A DNA stretch of 64,000 nt, taken from the NCBI RefSeq assembly GCF_016834655.1, contig NZ_JAENHP010000004.1, positions 186,001 to 250,000 on the forward strand, read 5' to 3'. Source of the stretch: Paractinoplanes ovalisporus. Its GTDB lineage: Bacteria; Actinomycetota; Actinomycetes; Mycobacteriales; Micromonosporaceae. The notes below the pieces were generated by a model. It saw nothing but the letters and a program-made list of their open reading frames with translations, searched no databases and was not told where the DNA came from. The translations under genes were made by a program, and so were the position numbers. Positions within the stretch are counted from its first letter, which is position 1. Every line of letters starts with the position of its first letter. Shown here piece by piece: positions 22,950 through 31,599 of the stretch.

Positions 22950-22983
22950 TTGGGGGTACGCGACTTGGTTCGCGTACCCCCAA
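22950..22983 (+). terminator. Strong hairpin after parB
   Basis: TTGGGGGTACGCG (22950-22962) pairs perfectly with CGCGTACCCCCAA (22971-22983) around an 8-nt loop, 20 bp after the parB stop. This 13-bp stem is the likely end of the parAB transcript. No U-tract follows, as is common in high-GC actinobacteria. Confidence 0.75.
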
Positions 22984-23010
22984 TGTCATGTGGCCCGTGG
23001 TTCACTCTCG

Positions 23011-23143
23011 TCGCCGGGTCGCCGGGTCGCCGGGTCGCCGGGTCGCCGGGTCGCCGGGTCGCCGGGTCGCCGGGTCGCCGGGTCGCCGGGTCGCCGGGTC
23101 GCCGGGTCGCCGGGTCGCCGGGTCGCCGGGTCGCCGGGTCGCC
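23011..23143. repeat. 8-bp minisatellite (TCGCCGGG)n
   Basis: About 16.6 uninterrupted copies of TCGCCGGG with no base change, starting 27 bp after the parB terminator hairpin. Perfect homogeneity suggests recent slippage and likely length variation between strains. Confidence 0.95.
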
Positions 23144-23913
23144 AATTTCGGTTCTGTCAGAGCCATTCTCCTGGGATTTCCGCAGAGGCCGATCTGATGC
23201 CAGCAGCCATTTCTGACGGTCCCATTTGCGAATTCTGATCAGGTTCTGCGAATCGGATTCGCGCCAAGCCGATTTCGCTCCAGATTCGCCGTGTGAATGA
23301 CCCTCTGCTTCCCTGCGAGGCCGATTCGCATCCGTGTTCGAGAAGCGCGAAGCCGTCGTCGGGTTGCCTCGACCGGAGATGGAGTCCATAGTTTCGCTGA
23401 CATCGTCGATGCGGGCCGGACTGCTTTGGTCGCTGAGAATCGACCTCACCGGCAGACGCGTTCCGCTTACTCCCCCGGGCCGACACATGGCAGACGTCGG
23501 ATGTACCTAAGCAGGAACGTACGTACGTTTCGATACAACATCGATGTTCGCCACGAGGCCCCCTTCGCGCTAAGTCTGAAAAGTGCCCAAAGGTCGACCA
23601 CATACGTTGGTCTACAAGACTGAGCACTCTCGACCCTTTCTGATTGGTCAGATCGCTAACCGACAGGCAGGTGGCGTATCCAGTGCGATGTTCACCGGAC
23701 TTCAGAGACCGCCGGAGGTCCGGACACGAACGCGGGTGAGGTTCGCTGACTGGTTCGCCGCAAGCTCGCTGAGGCTGAGCGTGTGGGTGGGGTGGATGAG
23801 CGCTCCGCGAATGACGCACTCCTGTAGTTCGCCTGTAGCCGATCCGTTTCTCGTGGGCGAGGCGCGACTCTGTAATCGACTAGGTGCGTCTCTGCCGGAC
23901 GTCGGGCCGCTTG

Positions 23914-23927
23914 GTTTCACGTGGAAC
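23914..23927. other. parS-like site 3 (one mismatch)
   Basis: GTTTCACGTGGAAC differs at one position from the perfect palindrome. Confidence 0.75.
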
Positions 23928-24018
23928 GAGCGTCGTGCTGGCCAAGCGGCGGCCGAGCCTCGTCCGAGCTTCGACGTCTAGCCGGAGTGGGCGGTCGCGA
24001 TGCGGGTGCGGGTGGCCG

Positions 24019-24032
24019 TTTCACGTGAAACA
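24019..24032. other. parS site 4
   Basis: Perfect GTTTCACGTGAAAC in the non-coding segment. Confidence 0.9.
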
Positions 24033-24458
24033 GTAGTTCGAGCGTCGCTTTGGGAAGCGTGCCCGCCGCTGACCCAGTCGACCCAGTTCTTTATCGACCT
24101 CGACATCGGGGTGCACGGAGAAGGACTGAACGGCCGTCAACGTGAGGTCCGGAGCTGGGTCGCTCCTACCTCTACAGCCGAACGGCTCGACGGCCGGTTG
24201 GGTAGCCGGCCTGAACGTCACAAACTCTTCCCTGCTCGACGCTCGACGCAGCCCTCCCCGCTTGTGTGGCGATGAAGACGCTGTACGGCAGCAATAGACC
24301 CCTGGGTGGCTCGACAAATTCGACTCGCGCCTGAGCCAGGTCCTGCGGCACGAAAGCTCCTGTTCCTCAGCTACGAGGGAGTCTGAGCTGTGGCGCACCC
24401 ATTGCGGCCTATCCCTGACCGCGCAATCTCTATGCCGATCCGGCTTTCCTTCGTGCTC

Positions 24459-24472
24459 GTTCCACGTGAAAC
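24459..24472. other. parS-like site 5 (one mismatch)
   Basis: GTTCCACGTGAAAC, one mismatch from the perfect palindrome. Confidence 0.75.
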
Positions 24473-24746
24473 CTCAAGGCAATGAGTCGCATAAACGCCG
24501 GGCCGGTCCTCATAGTGCCTCTGTCGCGCCGGAGGGACCAACTGCCGGCTGCTATGGGGCGCCCATAATTTAGTCCTCGTCCTCGGGGTCCGTCGGGCTC
24601 CCGGATACGGCGCCGAAGTAGATCGCAGACGGTCGGCGCCTTGATCGTGGCTACGGTGGCATGGATGGAGGAGCGCGAGGCACAGTGTGCTTGGCGAAGC
24701 GCCGTCGTTCGGTAGGCGGCGTACGACCCCGCTCCGCAGGACTCCC

Positions 24747-24760
24747 GTTTCACGTGAAAC
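24747..24760. other. parS site 6
   Basis: Perfect GTTTCACGTGAAAC, 16 bp before the second minisatellite. Confidence 0.9.
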
Positions 24761-24776
24761 CGTCAGGCTCAAAATC

Positions 24777-24886
24777 GCCCGGAGCCCGGAGCCCGGAGCC
24801 CGGAGCCCGGAGCCCGGAGCCCGGAGCCCGGAGCCCGGAGCCCGGAGCCCGGAGCCCGGAGCCCGGAGCCCGGAGCCCGGAGCCCG
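24777..24886. repeat. 8-bp minisatellite (GCCCGGAG)n between two parS sites
   Basis: About 13.8 perfect tandem copies of GCCCGGAG. The array fills almost exactly the interval between parS sites at 24747-24760 and 24887-24900. The unit differs from that of the 23.0-kb array. Confidence 0.95.
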
Positions 24887-24900
24887 GTTTCACGTGAAAC
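24887..24900. other. parS site 7
   Basis: Perfect GTTTCACGTGAAAC immediately abutting the end of the minisatellite. Confidence 0.9.
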
Positions 24901-25309
24901 ACAGCGCCAGCAACAGGCCCTGATCTGTCTGGGCATCATCCGGGAAGGCTGAGCCGCCTGCACGTTCGCTGGCCCCACGGCCTGTGCGCAGTGCGCAGGT
25001 GTGTTCTGTGAAGCCGTCCTCTCATCGCCATTAGGTGAACGAGGCAGCTCTCTGGTCCCCTGCAGCGAGGCGCCCAGTTGGCCGGTGAGTACATCCCGAT
25101 CCTGAATCGGTGCAGTCTGTTCGGCAGAGAGGGCGATGAAGTCATAAACCCCTTCGGCCACCGGCGAGGCGCACCCGCGGCTACCCGACCGATGGGACCG
25201 TAGTCGATCCAGGCTTCGCGGCCTGGCCGGGCTGGCTCGCTATGTGACAGCCGAGCAGATCGCAGAGTTTGCCTCCCGCCCGACGTGATTGCGATTACTT
25301 GGTCGCACC

Positions 25310-25323
25310 GTTTCACGTGGAAC
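25310..25323. other. parS-like site 8 (one mismatch)
   Basis: GTTTCACGTGGAAC, the same variant as at 23914. Confidence 0.75.
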
Positions 25324-27132
25324 GCGCTAGGCGGCCCGGTCGACCGGGACGTGACGGATTAGTTCTGGCTCGCCTGAAGGCCTGACAGCGGAAAGTTGTT
25401 GGCCCGGACCTTGGCCGGAGTTCGGTCATAAAGAAGAGACGACTACCGCTATGGAAGTCGCCCTGCCGGCATCGCGGCCCTGATCCCCGCCCGGCGCCCC
25501 GCGTCGCCCTATCGGCGTCATCGTTTCGGCGCCGCCCGGCGCGTCGCGTCGCCTCGTCAGCGTCACCGTTTCGGCGTCACGGTTCGGGTGTCGGCCCCGC
25601 TGATCGCCGTTCGGCATCGTCGCTTCGTGATTGAAGAGACGACACCATCCTCCTGACGTTGCCGTGACCGTCGGGGTATTCCGCCAGCGGCGCCGGGCAG
25701 ATCCTTCTCGCGCCGCCTGCTCCCCCAGCAGTTCGATCCGTCGAGCGTCTCAGACCTCTCGACCCTCTCAGACCTCTTGACGGTCTTACCTCTCGACGCA
25801 GACCCTCTCGCGGAGTTGGGGTCACCGGAGTTCGGGCTCGGCTGCGTTGTCATAGGCCTTGACCAGGCGGCCCAAGCTCAGCCAATTAGTCTGCGGCTGA
25901 CCGCCAAGCTCGCATTCGACCACAGAGCCCGCGCGCTCCACGCAACGAAGCTCACCGACACCGCCGCTCCCATCAACGCGTCTGCGGTGTGCCATCGGTC
26001 CGGTCGTACTGGGAGGCCCGGTGTCGGGAGCACCCGTGTCCGGCTGAGTATCGGCCGCGTCCGGTGCAGGCGCGTTCGCGGCGGCCTGGGGTGTGGCGGG
26101 CCGACGGACCGGAGGCCATGTGCCGCGCTGATGGAGACTCACTGCGACTAACTCTTCTCTGCGCAGCCGATGCTCACCCGGCAGAACACGCTCGCGCGAG
26201 CGAAGCACTGTGGTCGAGCTATCAGGAGAGTGTCCGGGCTATCAGGGTGAGTCGGGTGCAGCCACCCAGTCAGCTTCGTTGTCGTTGTCTGGCGATCCGT
26301 TCGGGCTGGGTCGGAGAAGGGATCTGTCCTGACCTGAACTATCACGCGAGTCTTGGCCGGGCTCATTGCTGGGCGCGGTTACGTCAGTACTGGGCCGCGG
26401 TTGCATCCGGGGATCGACTTGAGCAAAGGTGCGGTTCGCTTCGAACATCGTGCGAGCATCGCCCGGTGCGTAAAGTCTCGCCGGCCCGAGAAAGTCGTGC
26501 GGGTCGCTTCCGGCCTGACTCGCACGGTAGCCTCATCCGGCCCAGCGTTCACGCGGGTGTCGGTCGGTGCGAACGCTTATAGGAGCCTCGCCCGTCAGAC
26601 GTGTCTCCGAGCCCGCTTCGCGTGACTGTTGCGTGAGCCGGCCCGAGCTGAGCCTCCGCGGATCCGGTCCGGCTCGACCCCCTACGTCCTCCAGCCGGCG
26701 ACCTGACAAGCGTGGACCAAGTAGGGCCCGAGCAGGTGTGCCGAGCGCGCGACGGAGGGCGGTACGGCAGAGGAGGAGGCTGGCCCGCTGAACGTGCGGG
26801 CCGGCTCCGGCCAGACGGTGTCCCCGCCCGGTGCACCGAACCGATGGACCGGTGATGTGGTGCGCCAGCAACCTCGTTTCTAGGCGACCAGGCCGGCCTT
26901 GAGGGGCGTGCCTGATGGCGGACTTGAAAGTTCCCGGACCTTGGTGGCGGGATCAACTTGGTGTCCGGTTCAAGGTGCCCGGAACTGACGAGCCGACCAA
27001 AGGTGCCAGAAACTGACGGGCGAGGCTCGGGTATGGGTCAGCCCGGTTCGTCGCGTGGTGGGGTAGCTGATGACCCCAGGCGCAAACCGAGCCGAGGTCG
27101 GATACGTCTGAGGTCGAGACGACCGAGCAGAG

Positions 27133-27324
27133 GATGAGCCCTGCCGGGCGAGAACGTGGTCCTGAGCGGGGATGAGCTCTGCCGGGCGAGAACGTGGTCC
27201 CGAGCGGGGATGAGCTCTGCCGGGCGAGAACGGGGTCCCGAGCGGGGATGAGCTCTGCCGGGCGAGAACGGGGTCCGAGCAGGAGATGAACTCCGCCGGG
27301 TCGAGGACGGGCCCCGAGAAGAGG
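27133..27324. repeat. 38-bp tandem repeat, five copies
   Basis: Units beginning GATGAGCTCTGCCGGGCGAG, each about 38 bp, start at 27133, 27171, 27209, 27247 and (more diverged) 27287. Copies 1-4 are nearly identical. No gene is supported here. Confidence 0.85.
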
Positions 27325-27740
27325 ACGAGACCTCGATGAGATGGCCTGCAATCGCGATGGTGGTTCACATCTGCAGTTGGCTTGCCTGCGGGAGTGCGGG
27401 TGGGGTCTTTGTCTGAGGGATCGCGGGTGGAAACCGCCGGCCGGCACACCGCGCGTCAGGACTGTGTGGCTCGGCCGGTGCCGGTCGAACTGGAGGAGGC
27501 GGCCTGGACCGACGGCGCCGAAGGTGGAAGAGCGGTGGCCAGGCGGGTGCGTGCCGGCGACTCGATGCCACGTGAGAACTTCTCGTTTCGGGTCTGGAGC
27601 GGGTCTACGGGCGGCGACCAGAAGGGCCGGGCGTCGGGGTCGAAGGGGCCCTCCGCGATGGCGGCGGTGACGCGTTCGGCAGCGGCCTCGAAGTTATCCA
27701 CAGGGTGTGGGTAACGGCTGTTGAGAAACTCGGGTGGGCC

Positions 27741-27754
27741 GTTTCACGTGAAAC
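27741..27754. other. parS site 9
   Basis: Perfect GTTTCACGTGAAAC inside the DnaA-box cluster. Confidence 0.9.
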
Positions 27755-27818
27755 GGTGTTGATGTGGTGCTGGGTGTCCACTGCGGTATCCACAGGGGGT
27801 GCAAGCCTGCGACGTCGC

Positions 27819-27832
27819 GTTTCACGTGAAAC
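27819..27832. other. parS site 10
   Basis: Perfect GTTTCACGTGAAAC, 9 bp before a consensus DnaA box. Confidence 0.9.
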
Positions 27833-27999
27833 GCGGGGGGCTGTGGATAACTTCTGTGGATAACTTTGGCTGTGTAGTGGCACCCACGGACGGTGACGGT
27901 GATCTACGTCGTGCTGGCCTCTGTGTGCTCGGTGTGTGCGTCTGTGGGGGTTCACCACGTACCGCAAAATTGACCCGGGACAGCGGCTCTGGCCTCGGC

Positions 28000-28005
28000 T
28001 AAGGT
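28000..28005 (+). promoter_or_regulatory. -10 element TAAGGT, leaderless start
   Basis: TAAGGT ends 6 nt before the GTG at 28012, so transcription would begin at the start codon itself. This supports the chosen start of the HIT-like gene. Confidence 0.55.
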
Positions 28006-28011
28006 CACGAC

Positions 28012-28860
28012 GTGCCCGAGAACATCTCCCCGCTGCCGGACTTCACGCGCTGGCCCTCGTTCCCCTTCGAGGGCGACATGCGGGTCAAGCCCCTGGCCGC
28101 GCCGGTCGAGGTTGAGCCCCCGCGTAGTGGCGAGGACGCCGCCGACTGCGTCGCCTGCAACACCCCGGACGACGCGTACATCTGGATCAGCGAGCGGTGG
28201 CGCGTCCGGGCGATGGACCGCCCGACAGGGCTTCCCATGGTGCTGATCCTCGAGTGCCGGTCGCACCTCGATATCGGGGATCTGCCCAACCTGCTCGCCG
28301 CGGAACTCGGCGTCATGACCGTCCGGCTCGAGCGGGCGATCCGGTCGCTCGACGGCGTCGCCCGCGTTCACGTCAACCGCTGGGGCGACGGCTCGGCGCA
28401 CCTGCACATGTGGTTCCTCGCGCGCCCGTACGGCCGGCTCCAACTGCGCGGCACGTTCCTCACCCTCTGGGACGACATCCTCCCCGTCATCCCCGAGCAG
28501 CAGTGGCGCGAGAACCTGGCGCTCGTCGCCGCGTGGCTGGCTGAGTTCGGCGGAACCGCGATCGCCGAACCCCCGCACATCCAGTGGGAGTCGCCCTCCA
28601 CTATCAACTATTCCGACACCGAGCCGGACACGCCCGCCACTCCCCCGCACACCGAGTCGGCACGCCCGGCCTCACTCGATGACGTCGATCCCCGACAGAC
28701 ACCGGCCGATCACCGCGACCGGGCCGCCCAGTCCGCGACCACGTCACCGGACAGCCATAGCCGCAGCGTTGCGGGTGACACCCCGCTCAGCGAGTCGATT
28801 CCTACACAGCGCGCCGCTTCCACGGCCCTCGGAGCTTCACCGGCCGGCTCGGCCGAGTAG
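28012..28860 (+). CDS. HIT-like domain protein
   Basis: 282 residues from GTG 28012. Residues 1-190 resemble the histidine-triad fold. There is a Cys pair (DCVACNTP), an invariant-looking WISERWRVRAMDRPTGLP, then HLDIGDLPNLLAAELG and the active-site-like GVARVHVNRWGDGSAHLHMW with His-x-His. HIT proteins are usually nucleotide hydrolases or transferases; the substrate here is unknown. The last ~85 residues are Pro/Thr/Ser/Asp rich and probably disordered. No signal peptide is present. It is monocistronic, preceded by a leaderless-type -10 and lying next to the parS/DnaA-box cluster. The assignment rests on motif pattern only. Confidence 0.65.
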   Translation: MPENISPLPDFTRWPSFPFEGDMRVKPLAAPVEVEPPRSGEDAADCVACNTPDDAYIWISERWRVRAMDRPTGLPMVLILECRSHLDIGDLPNLLAAELGVMTVRLERAIRSLDGVARVHVNRWGDGSAHLHMWFLARPYGRLQLRGTFLTLWDDILPVIPEQQWRENLALVAAWLAEFGGTAIAEPPHIQWESPSTINYSDTEPDTPATPPHTESARPASLDDVDPRQTPADHRDRAAQSATTSPDSHSRSVAGDTPLSESIPTQRAASTALGASPAGSAE

Positions 28861-29380
28861 TCGGTCGGCGGGTAATAGGCGACCTCGCGCGGAGGGCGTC
28901 GGGGGTTATCCACGTCCCGCAGAGGGGCGGATTCGGCTCAGCACGGTCGGTGCCGAAGAGGTCGCTCTGGGGACCAGGGTGAGACGTCAGTTAGCGCAAG
29001 CCGGTCCGACCGCGCCCGCCGATCACCGGCTGATGACGGCAGGTGCTGACCGTCGAGGCCGGCGATTGCCGGTTGCCGACTGCGAGTGCTGGCCGCAACT
29101 GTCGCCATCCCGGCTGCGAACCCAGGTGCTCAAGACGCCTGCCGATCGTCGGCCGCTGAACCGATCTGCCGACCAGAGGTGCCGACTACCGGTTGCGAGC
29201 GCGGGTGATGGCCGTGCCCGCCGCCATCACCGGCTGCCGAACCCGAGTGCCCATCGCGCCTGCCGAACGTCGGTCGTCGACCGCAGATGCCGACTAACTG
29301 TGCCGGCGGGAGGGCCGATCCCAGTCTGCTGAACGCAGGTGCTGAACGCGGGGGCCGAGCGCGGGGGCCGAGCGCGGGCG
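28861..29380. other. Intergenic region with degenerate ~40-bp repeats
   Basis: 520 bp between convergent genes. From about 28990 to 29320 there are 7-8 strongly diverged copies of a ~40-bp unit built from CTGCCGA.C..CCGGCTG..GAACGCAGGTGCTGACC-like segments. A box-like TTATCCACG lies at about 28907. No gene is supported. Confidence 0.5.
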
Positions 29381-30034
29381 TCAGTGTTGGTGGGACTGCG
29401 CCAGCTCTCGGATCTGAGGGTCGGGGTCTGTGGACAACGCAGCCAAGGTTGTGGACACCTGGTGCGAGGGAAGATCAGTGAACTCCTCCACCAAGGCGTA
29501 AAGGGCGTAGTAGCGGGTGTCCGCGTCGTCGTCCTGGCACAGCGACTGCAGGGCCTCGACGGCCGCCGGCTCGGGGTGCGCGGGGTTCATCAGCGAGCTC
29601 AGGGCGGCGGCTACGTGGAAGCGGACGCGGGTGTCGGGATGGTTGGCGAAGGCCAGGACGTCGTTCAGGGCGTCGGTGGCTGTGTTGTAAGCCAGGGCCG
29701 AGATCAGCCAACTCAGGACCCGGGCGTCGGATTCGGTGGCGAGCTGAGCCCGGAGCAGAGGGATCGCCTCTTGGGCGAACGGGCGGCGGTTGGTCTCGTT
29801 CTCGGGGCCCAGCTCGCGCAGGACCCGGGCGGCCAACTGGCGGTCGGTGGGATCGGAGCTCTTCAGCAAGCGAACCGAAGCGTCGAACACTTCGCGGGTG
29901 GGGTGCTCGTGCAAGGCGACCAAGTGAGGAACGGGGGCTTCAGGATCGTCGGTCAGAACCTCGGCTCGGGCGGCTGCGAAGAGATCTGCCGTCGACAGTC
30001 GGGCGGGGTCTGGGCGAACAGGGCTGGAGTCCAC
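29381..30034 (-). CDS. HEAT-repeat protein
   Basis: 217 residues from GTG 30034. Helical HEAT-type repeats are visible: LVALHEHPTREVFDASVRLL, SSDPTDRQLAARVLRELG, SWLISALAYNTATDALND, HPDTRVRFHVAAALSSL, DDDADTRYYALYALVEEF and STDPDPQIRELA. Such proteins are binding scaffolds, and some belong to the phycobilisome-lyase-like HEAT group. No enzymatic residues, signal peptide or membrane segment are present. An exact DnaA-box sequence (29429-29437) occurs within the 3' coding end. The partner is unknown. Confidence 0.75.
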   Translation of the reverse strand: MDSSPVRPDPARLSTADLFAAARAEVLTDDPEAPVPHLVALHEHPTREVFDASVRLLKSSDPTDRQLAARVLRELGPENETNRRPFAQEAIPLLRAQLATESDARVLSWLISALAYNTATDALNDVLAFANHPDTRVRFHVAAALSSLMNPAHPEPAAVEALQSLCQDDDADTRYYALYALVEEFTDLPSHQVSTTLAALSTDPDPQIRELAQSHQH

Positions 30035-30338
30035 CCCTGCATTGTTACCCGATCTTCCTGAGAATCCTGATCACGTGAAGCCGGATCGGTCCGCCAAAAG
30101 ACGGCGGGCCGGGACGGCGTGGAGCCGGCCCCGCCGAGGGGCGCCGGGAAGTGGGGCGCCGGGAAGTGGGGCGCCGGGAAGTGGGGCGCCGGGAAGTGAA
30201 GCGCTAGGAAGGGGCGCTAGGAAGGGGCGCAAGGAAGGGGAGGCCCCGGGAGAGTAGGGCGCTGGGAGAGAGCGCCGGGAAAGAGGGGCGCCGCGATAAG
30301 AGGTCGCTCTGGGTGGGTGGGAGCGGCAGGATCGGTGG
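30035..30338. other. Intergenic region with 15-bp repeats
   Basis: 304 bp between divergent genes (HEAT protein leftward, phosphotransferase rightward). The centre is a tandem repeat (30138-30240). The HEAT-gene side has AACAAT 6-7 nt upstream of its GTG, a possible leaderless -10. No gene is supported. Confidence 0.5.
30138..30240. repeat. 15-bp tandem repeat and degenerate continuation
   Basis: Four copies of GGGGCGCCGGGAAGT in tandem, followed by decayed 13-15 bp variants (GGGGCGCTAGGAA, GGGGCGCAAGGAA). Confidence 0.8.
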
Positions 30339-31265
30339 GTGGCGATCGAGCGGGTGGCGGAGCGGTTCGGGCTGGGCGGGCTTCGGGCGGAACCGGCTGT
30401 TGTGGCGGGTGGGCTGTCCAATGAGCTGTGGCGGGTGACTTGCGATGCGGGGGTGTTCGCGGTCAAGCGGATGGTGGTCAACGCTCGGCTCCCGCAGTTT
30501 GCGGGGAACGTCGAGAAGGCGTTTCTTGTCGAGCGGCGGGCCTGGGAAGAAGGCGTGGCCATGCCGGAGCCGATAGTGGATCCCGAGACCGGGTGTGCGC
30601 TCGCACGGGTTGAGGGTGATCTCTACCGGGTGCATCGGTGGGTGAGCGGGGCCGCGGGGGGTGGCACTGCGGAACAGGCGGCCGAATTGCTCGCGACCAT
30701 TCACGCGGCCGGGCGGCGGGACGACGGGCAACGCCGACGCGTGGATCACGGCGGTGATGGGCAGCGCGGAAACTCCGACGGCGGCGAGGAGGAAGTGGGG
30801 CCTGGCTGGAAGGCTGAGCGGTGGGGGCCGGAGCTGGCCAGGCTGGCGGAACGAGTGAGGGAAGCTCCGGAGCGGATGCTCGTGGTCGACAGCCACGGGG
30901 ATCTCGATCGGAAGAACACCCTGCTTCGTGAGGACGGGGTCATGGTCGCGCTCGACTGGGATGCCGCGGGGCCGGTCGGGGCGGCCCAGGAAGCGGTCGC
31001 TCTCGCGCTCGACTGGGCGGGTGAGGATCGGGGCGTGTTCGCGCGGGCCGTTGCCATCTATCGCCGCCGAAGTGGTGTGGTCGTGGAAGCCGAGCCGTGG
31101 GTCTTCGGCGGGTGGGTGGCGGCGATGGGTGGATGGCTCGACTACAACGCCGACCACCGCGCGGCAGAGGTCGTCGGCGGTGCCGAGATAGTGAAGACCG
31201 AAGCCCGGCTGAGGTTGGTCGCCGCCGACTTCGATGCCTGGTTGGAGATCCTCGCCCGAGCCTGA
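30339..31265 (+). CDS. Aminoglycoside phosphotransferase-family kinase-like protein
   Basis: 308 residues from GTG 30339. It is a member of the APH/choline-kinase-like fold. The N-lobe has ELWRVTCDAGVFAVKRM with the ATP Lys. The catalytic loop is HGDLDRKNTLL (Asp and Asn in the HGDxxxxN pattern), followed by the metal motif ALDWDAAGP. A poorly conserved Gly/Asp/Arg-rich insertion (about residues 127-155) is unusual. The substrate cannot be told from sequence, and members of this family are often misnamed as resistance genes. It is followed by a tandem repeat and then the convergent Ddl-like gene. Confidence 0.78.
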   Translation: MAIERVAERFGLGGLRAEPAVVAGGLSNELWRVTCDAGVFAVKRMVVNARLPQFAGNVEKAFLVERRAWEEGVAMPEPIVDPETGCALARVEGDLYRVHRWVSGAAGGGTAEQAAELLATIHAAGRRDDGQRRRVDHGGDGQRGNSDGGEEEVGPGWKAERWGPELARLAERVREAPERMLVVDSHGDLDRKNTLLREDGVMVALDWDAAGPVGAAQEAVALALDWAGEDRGVFARAVAIYRRRSGVVVEAEPWVFGGWVAAMGGWLDYNADHRAAEVVGGAEIVKTEARLRLVAADFDAWLEILARA

Positions 31266-31599
31266 CAGCCAGTCCGAACCGAGCCAGGCAAGGACCGACT
31301 CCGGCCAAGGACCGCGACCGGGCAAGGACCGACTCCGGCCAAGGACCGCGACCGGGCAAGGACCGACTCCGGCCAAGGACCGCGACCCGGGCAAGGACCG
31401 AGCCAGGCCAAGGACCAAGCCAGGCCAAGGACCGAGCCAGGCCAAGGATCGAACCAAGCCGAAGACCGAGCCAGGACAAAGACCGAGCCGCGCAAGCTGA
31501 AGCCAGGCCCAACTGAGCCCAGCCAGGCCACGTCCAAAGGGAACCGAACACGCACCCGATAAGAAGAGAACGGGCCTCAGACCGTACGGGAAAAAGCCG
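31266..31599. other. Intergenic region dominated by a 17/34-bp repeat
   Basis: 334 bp between convergent genes. The repeat covers 31288-31490. The remainder shows no hairpin or gene that can be supported. Confidence 0.55.
31288..31490. repeat. 34-bp repeats resolving into 17-bp units
   Basis: Three copies of a 34-bp unit (GCAAGGACCGACTCCGG followed by CCAAGGACCGCGACCGG) begin near 31288. They continue as five or more 17-bp units of the type CCAAGGACCGAGCCAGG with growing divergence. Confidence 0.85.

Larger units (their letters stand above)
27694..27863. promoter_or_regulatory. Secondary DnaA-box cluster interleaved with parS
   Basis: Exact boxes are TTATCCACA at 27694-27702 and its complement TGTGGATAA at 27842-27850 and 27855-27863. 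Near matches are TGTGGGTAA (27706-27714) and GTATCCACA (27786-27794). Two perfect parS sites (27741, 27819) lie between them. The cluster is about 15 kb from oriC. It could titrate DnaA or couple DnaA and ParB. The sites are seen; the role is inferred. Confidence 0.75.
22984..28011. other. 5-kb region without a supported gene; parS-rich
   Basis: Open frames occur, but none has a family signature, a convincing ribosome site or normal high-GC third-position usage, and GC is visibly lower than in the flanks (several stretches near 50-55%). It holds eight parS or parS-like sites (23914, 24019, 24459, 24747, 24887, 25310, 27741, 27819), two 8-bp minisatellites (23011-23143 and 24777-24886), five copies of a 38-bp repeat (27133-27324) and a DnaA-box cluster (27694-27863). 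It looks like a centromere-like segment or decayed DNA retained for its sites. Small unrecognised genes cannot be excluded. Confidence 0.7.

Noticed and set aside
23157..23819. 220-codon minus-strand frame in the parS segment
   Set aside because: No ribosome site, no family signature, and composition (His/Arg/Ser-rich) expected of random translation.
23011..24886. Possible CRISPR arrays
   Set aside because: The repeats are 8 bp and directly tandem without spacers, and no cas genes are present.
22984..28011. Prophage or integrative-element remnant
   Set aside because: No integrase, att-like repeats at a tRNA or phage genes were recognised; sites and repeats fit a segregation segment better.
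30339..31265. Antibiotic-resistance aminoglycoside phosphotransferase
   Set aside because: It has the fold and motifs of the superfamily, but nothing ties it to aminoglycosides and no resistance or mobile context is present.
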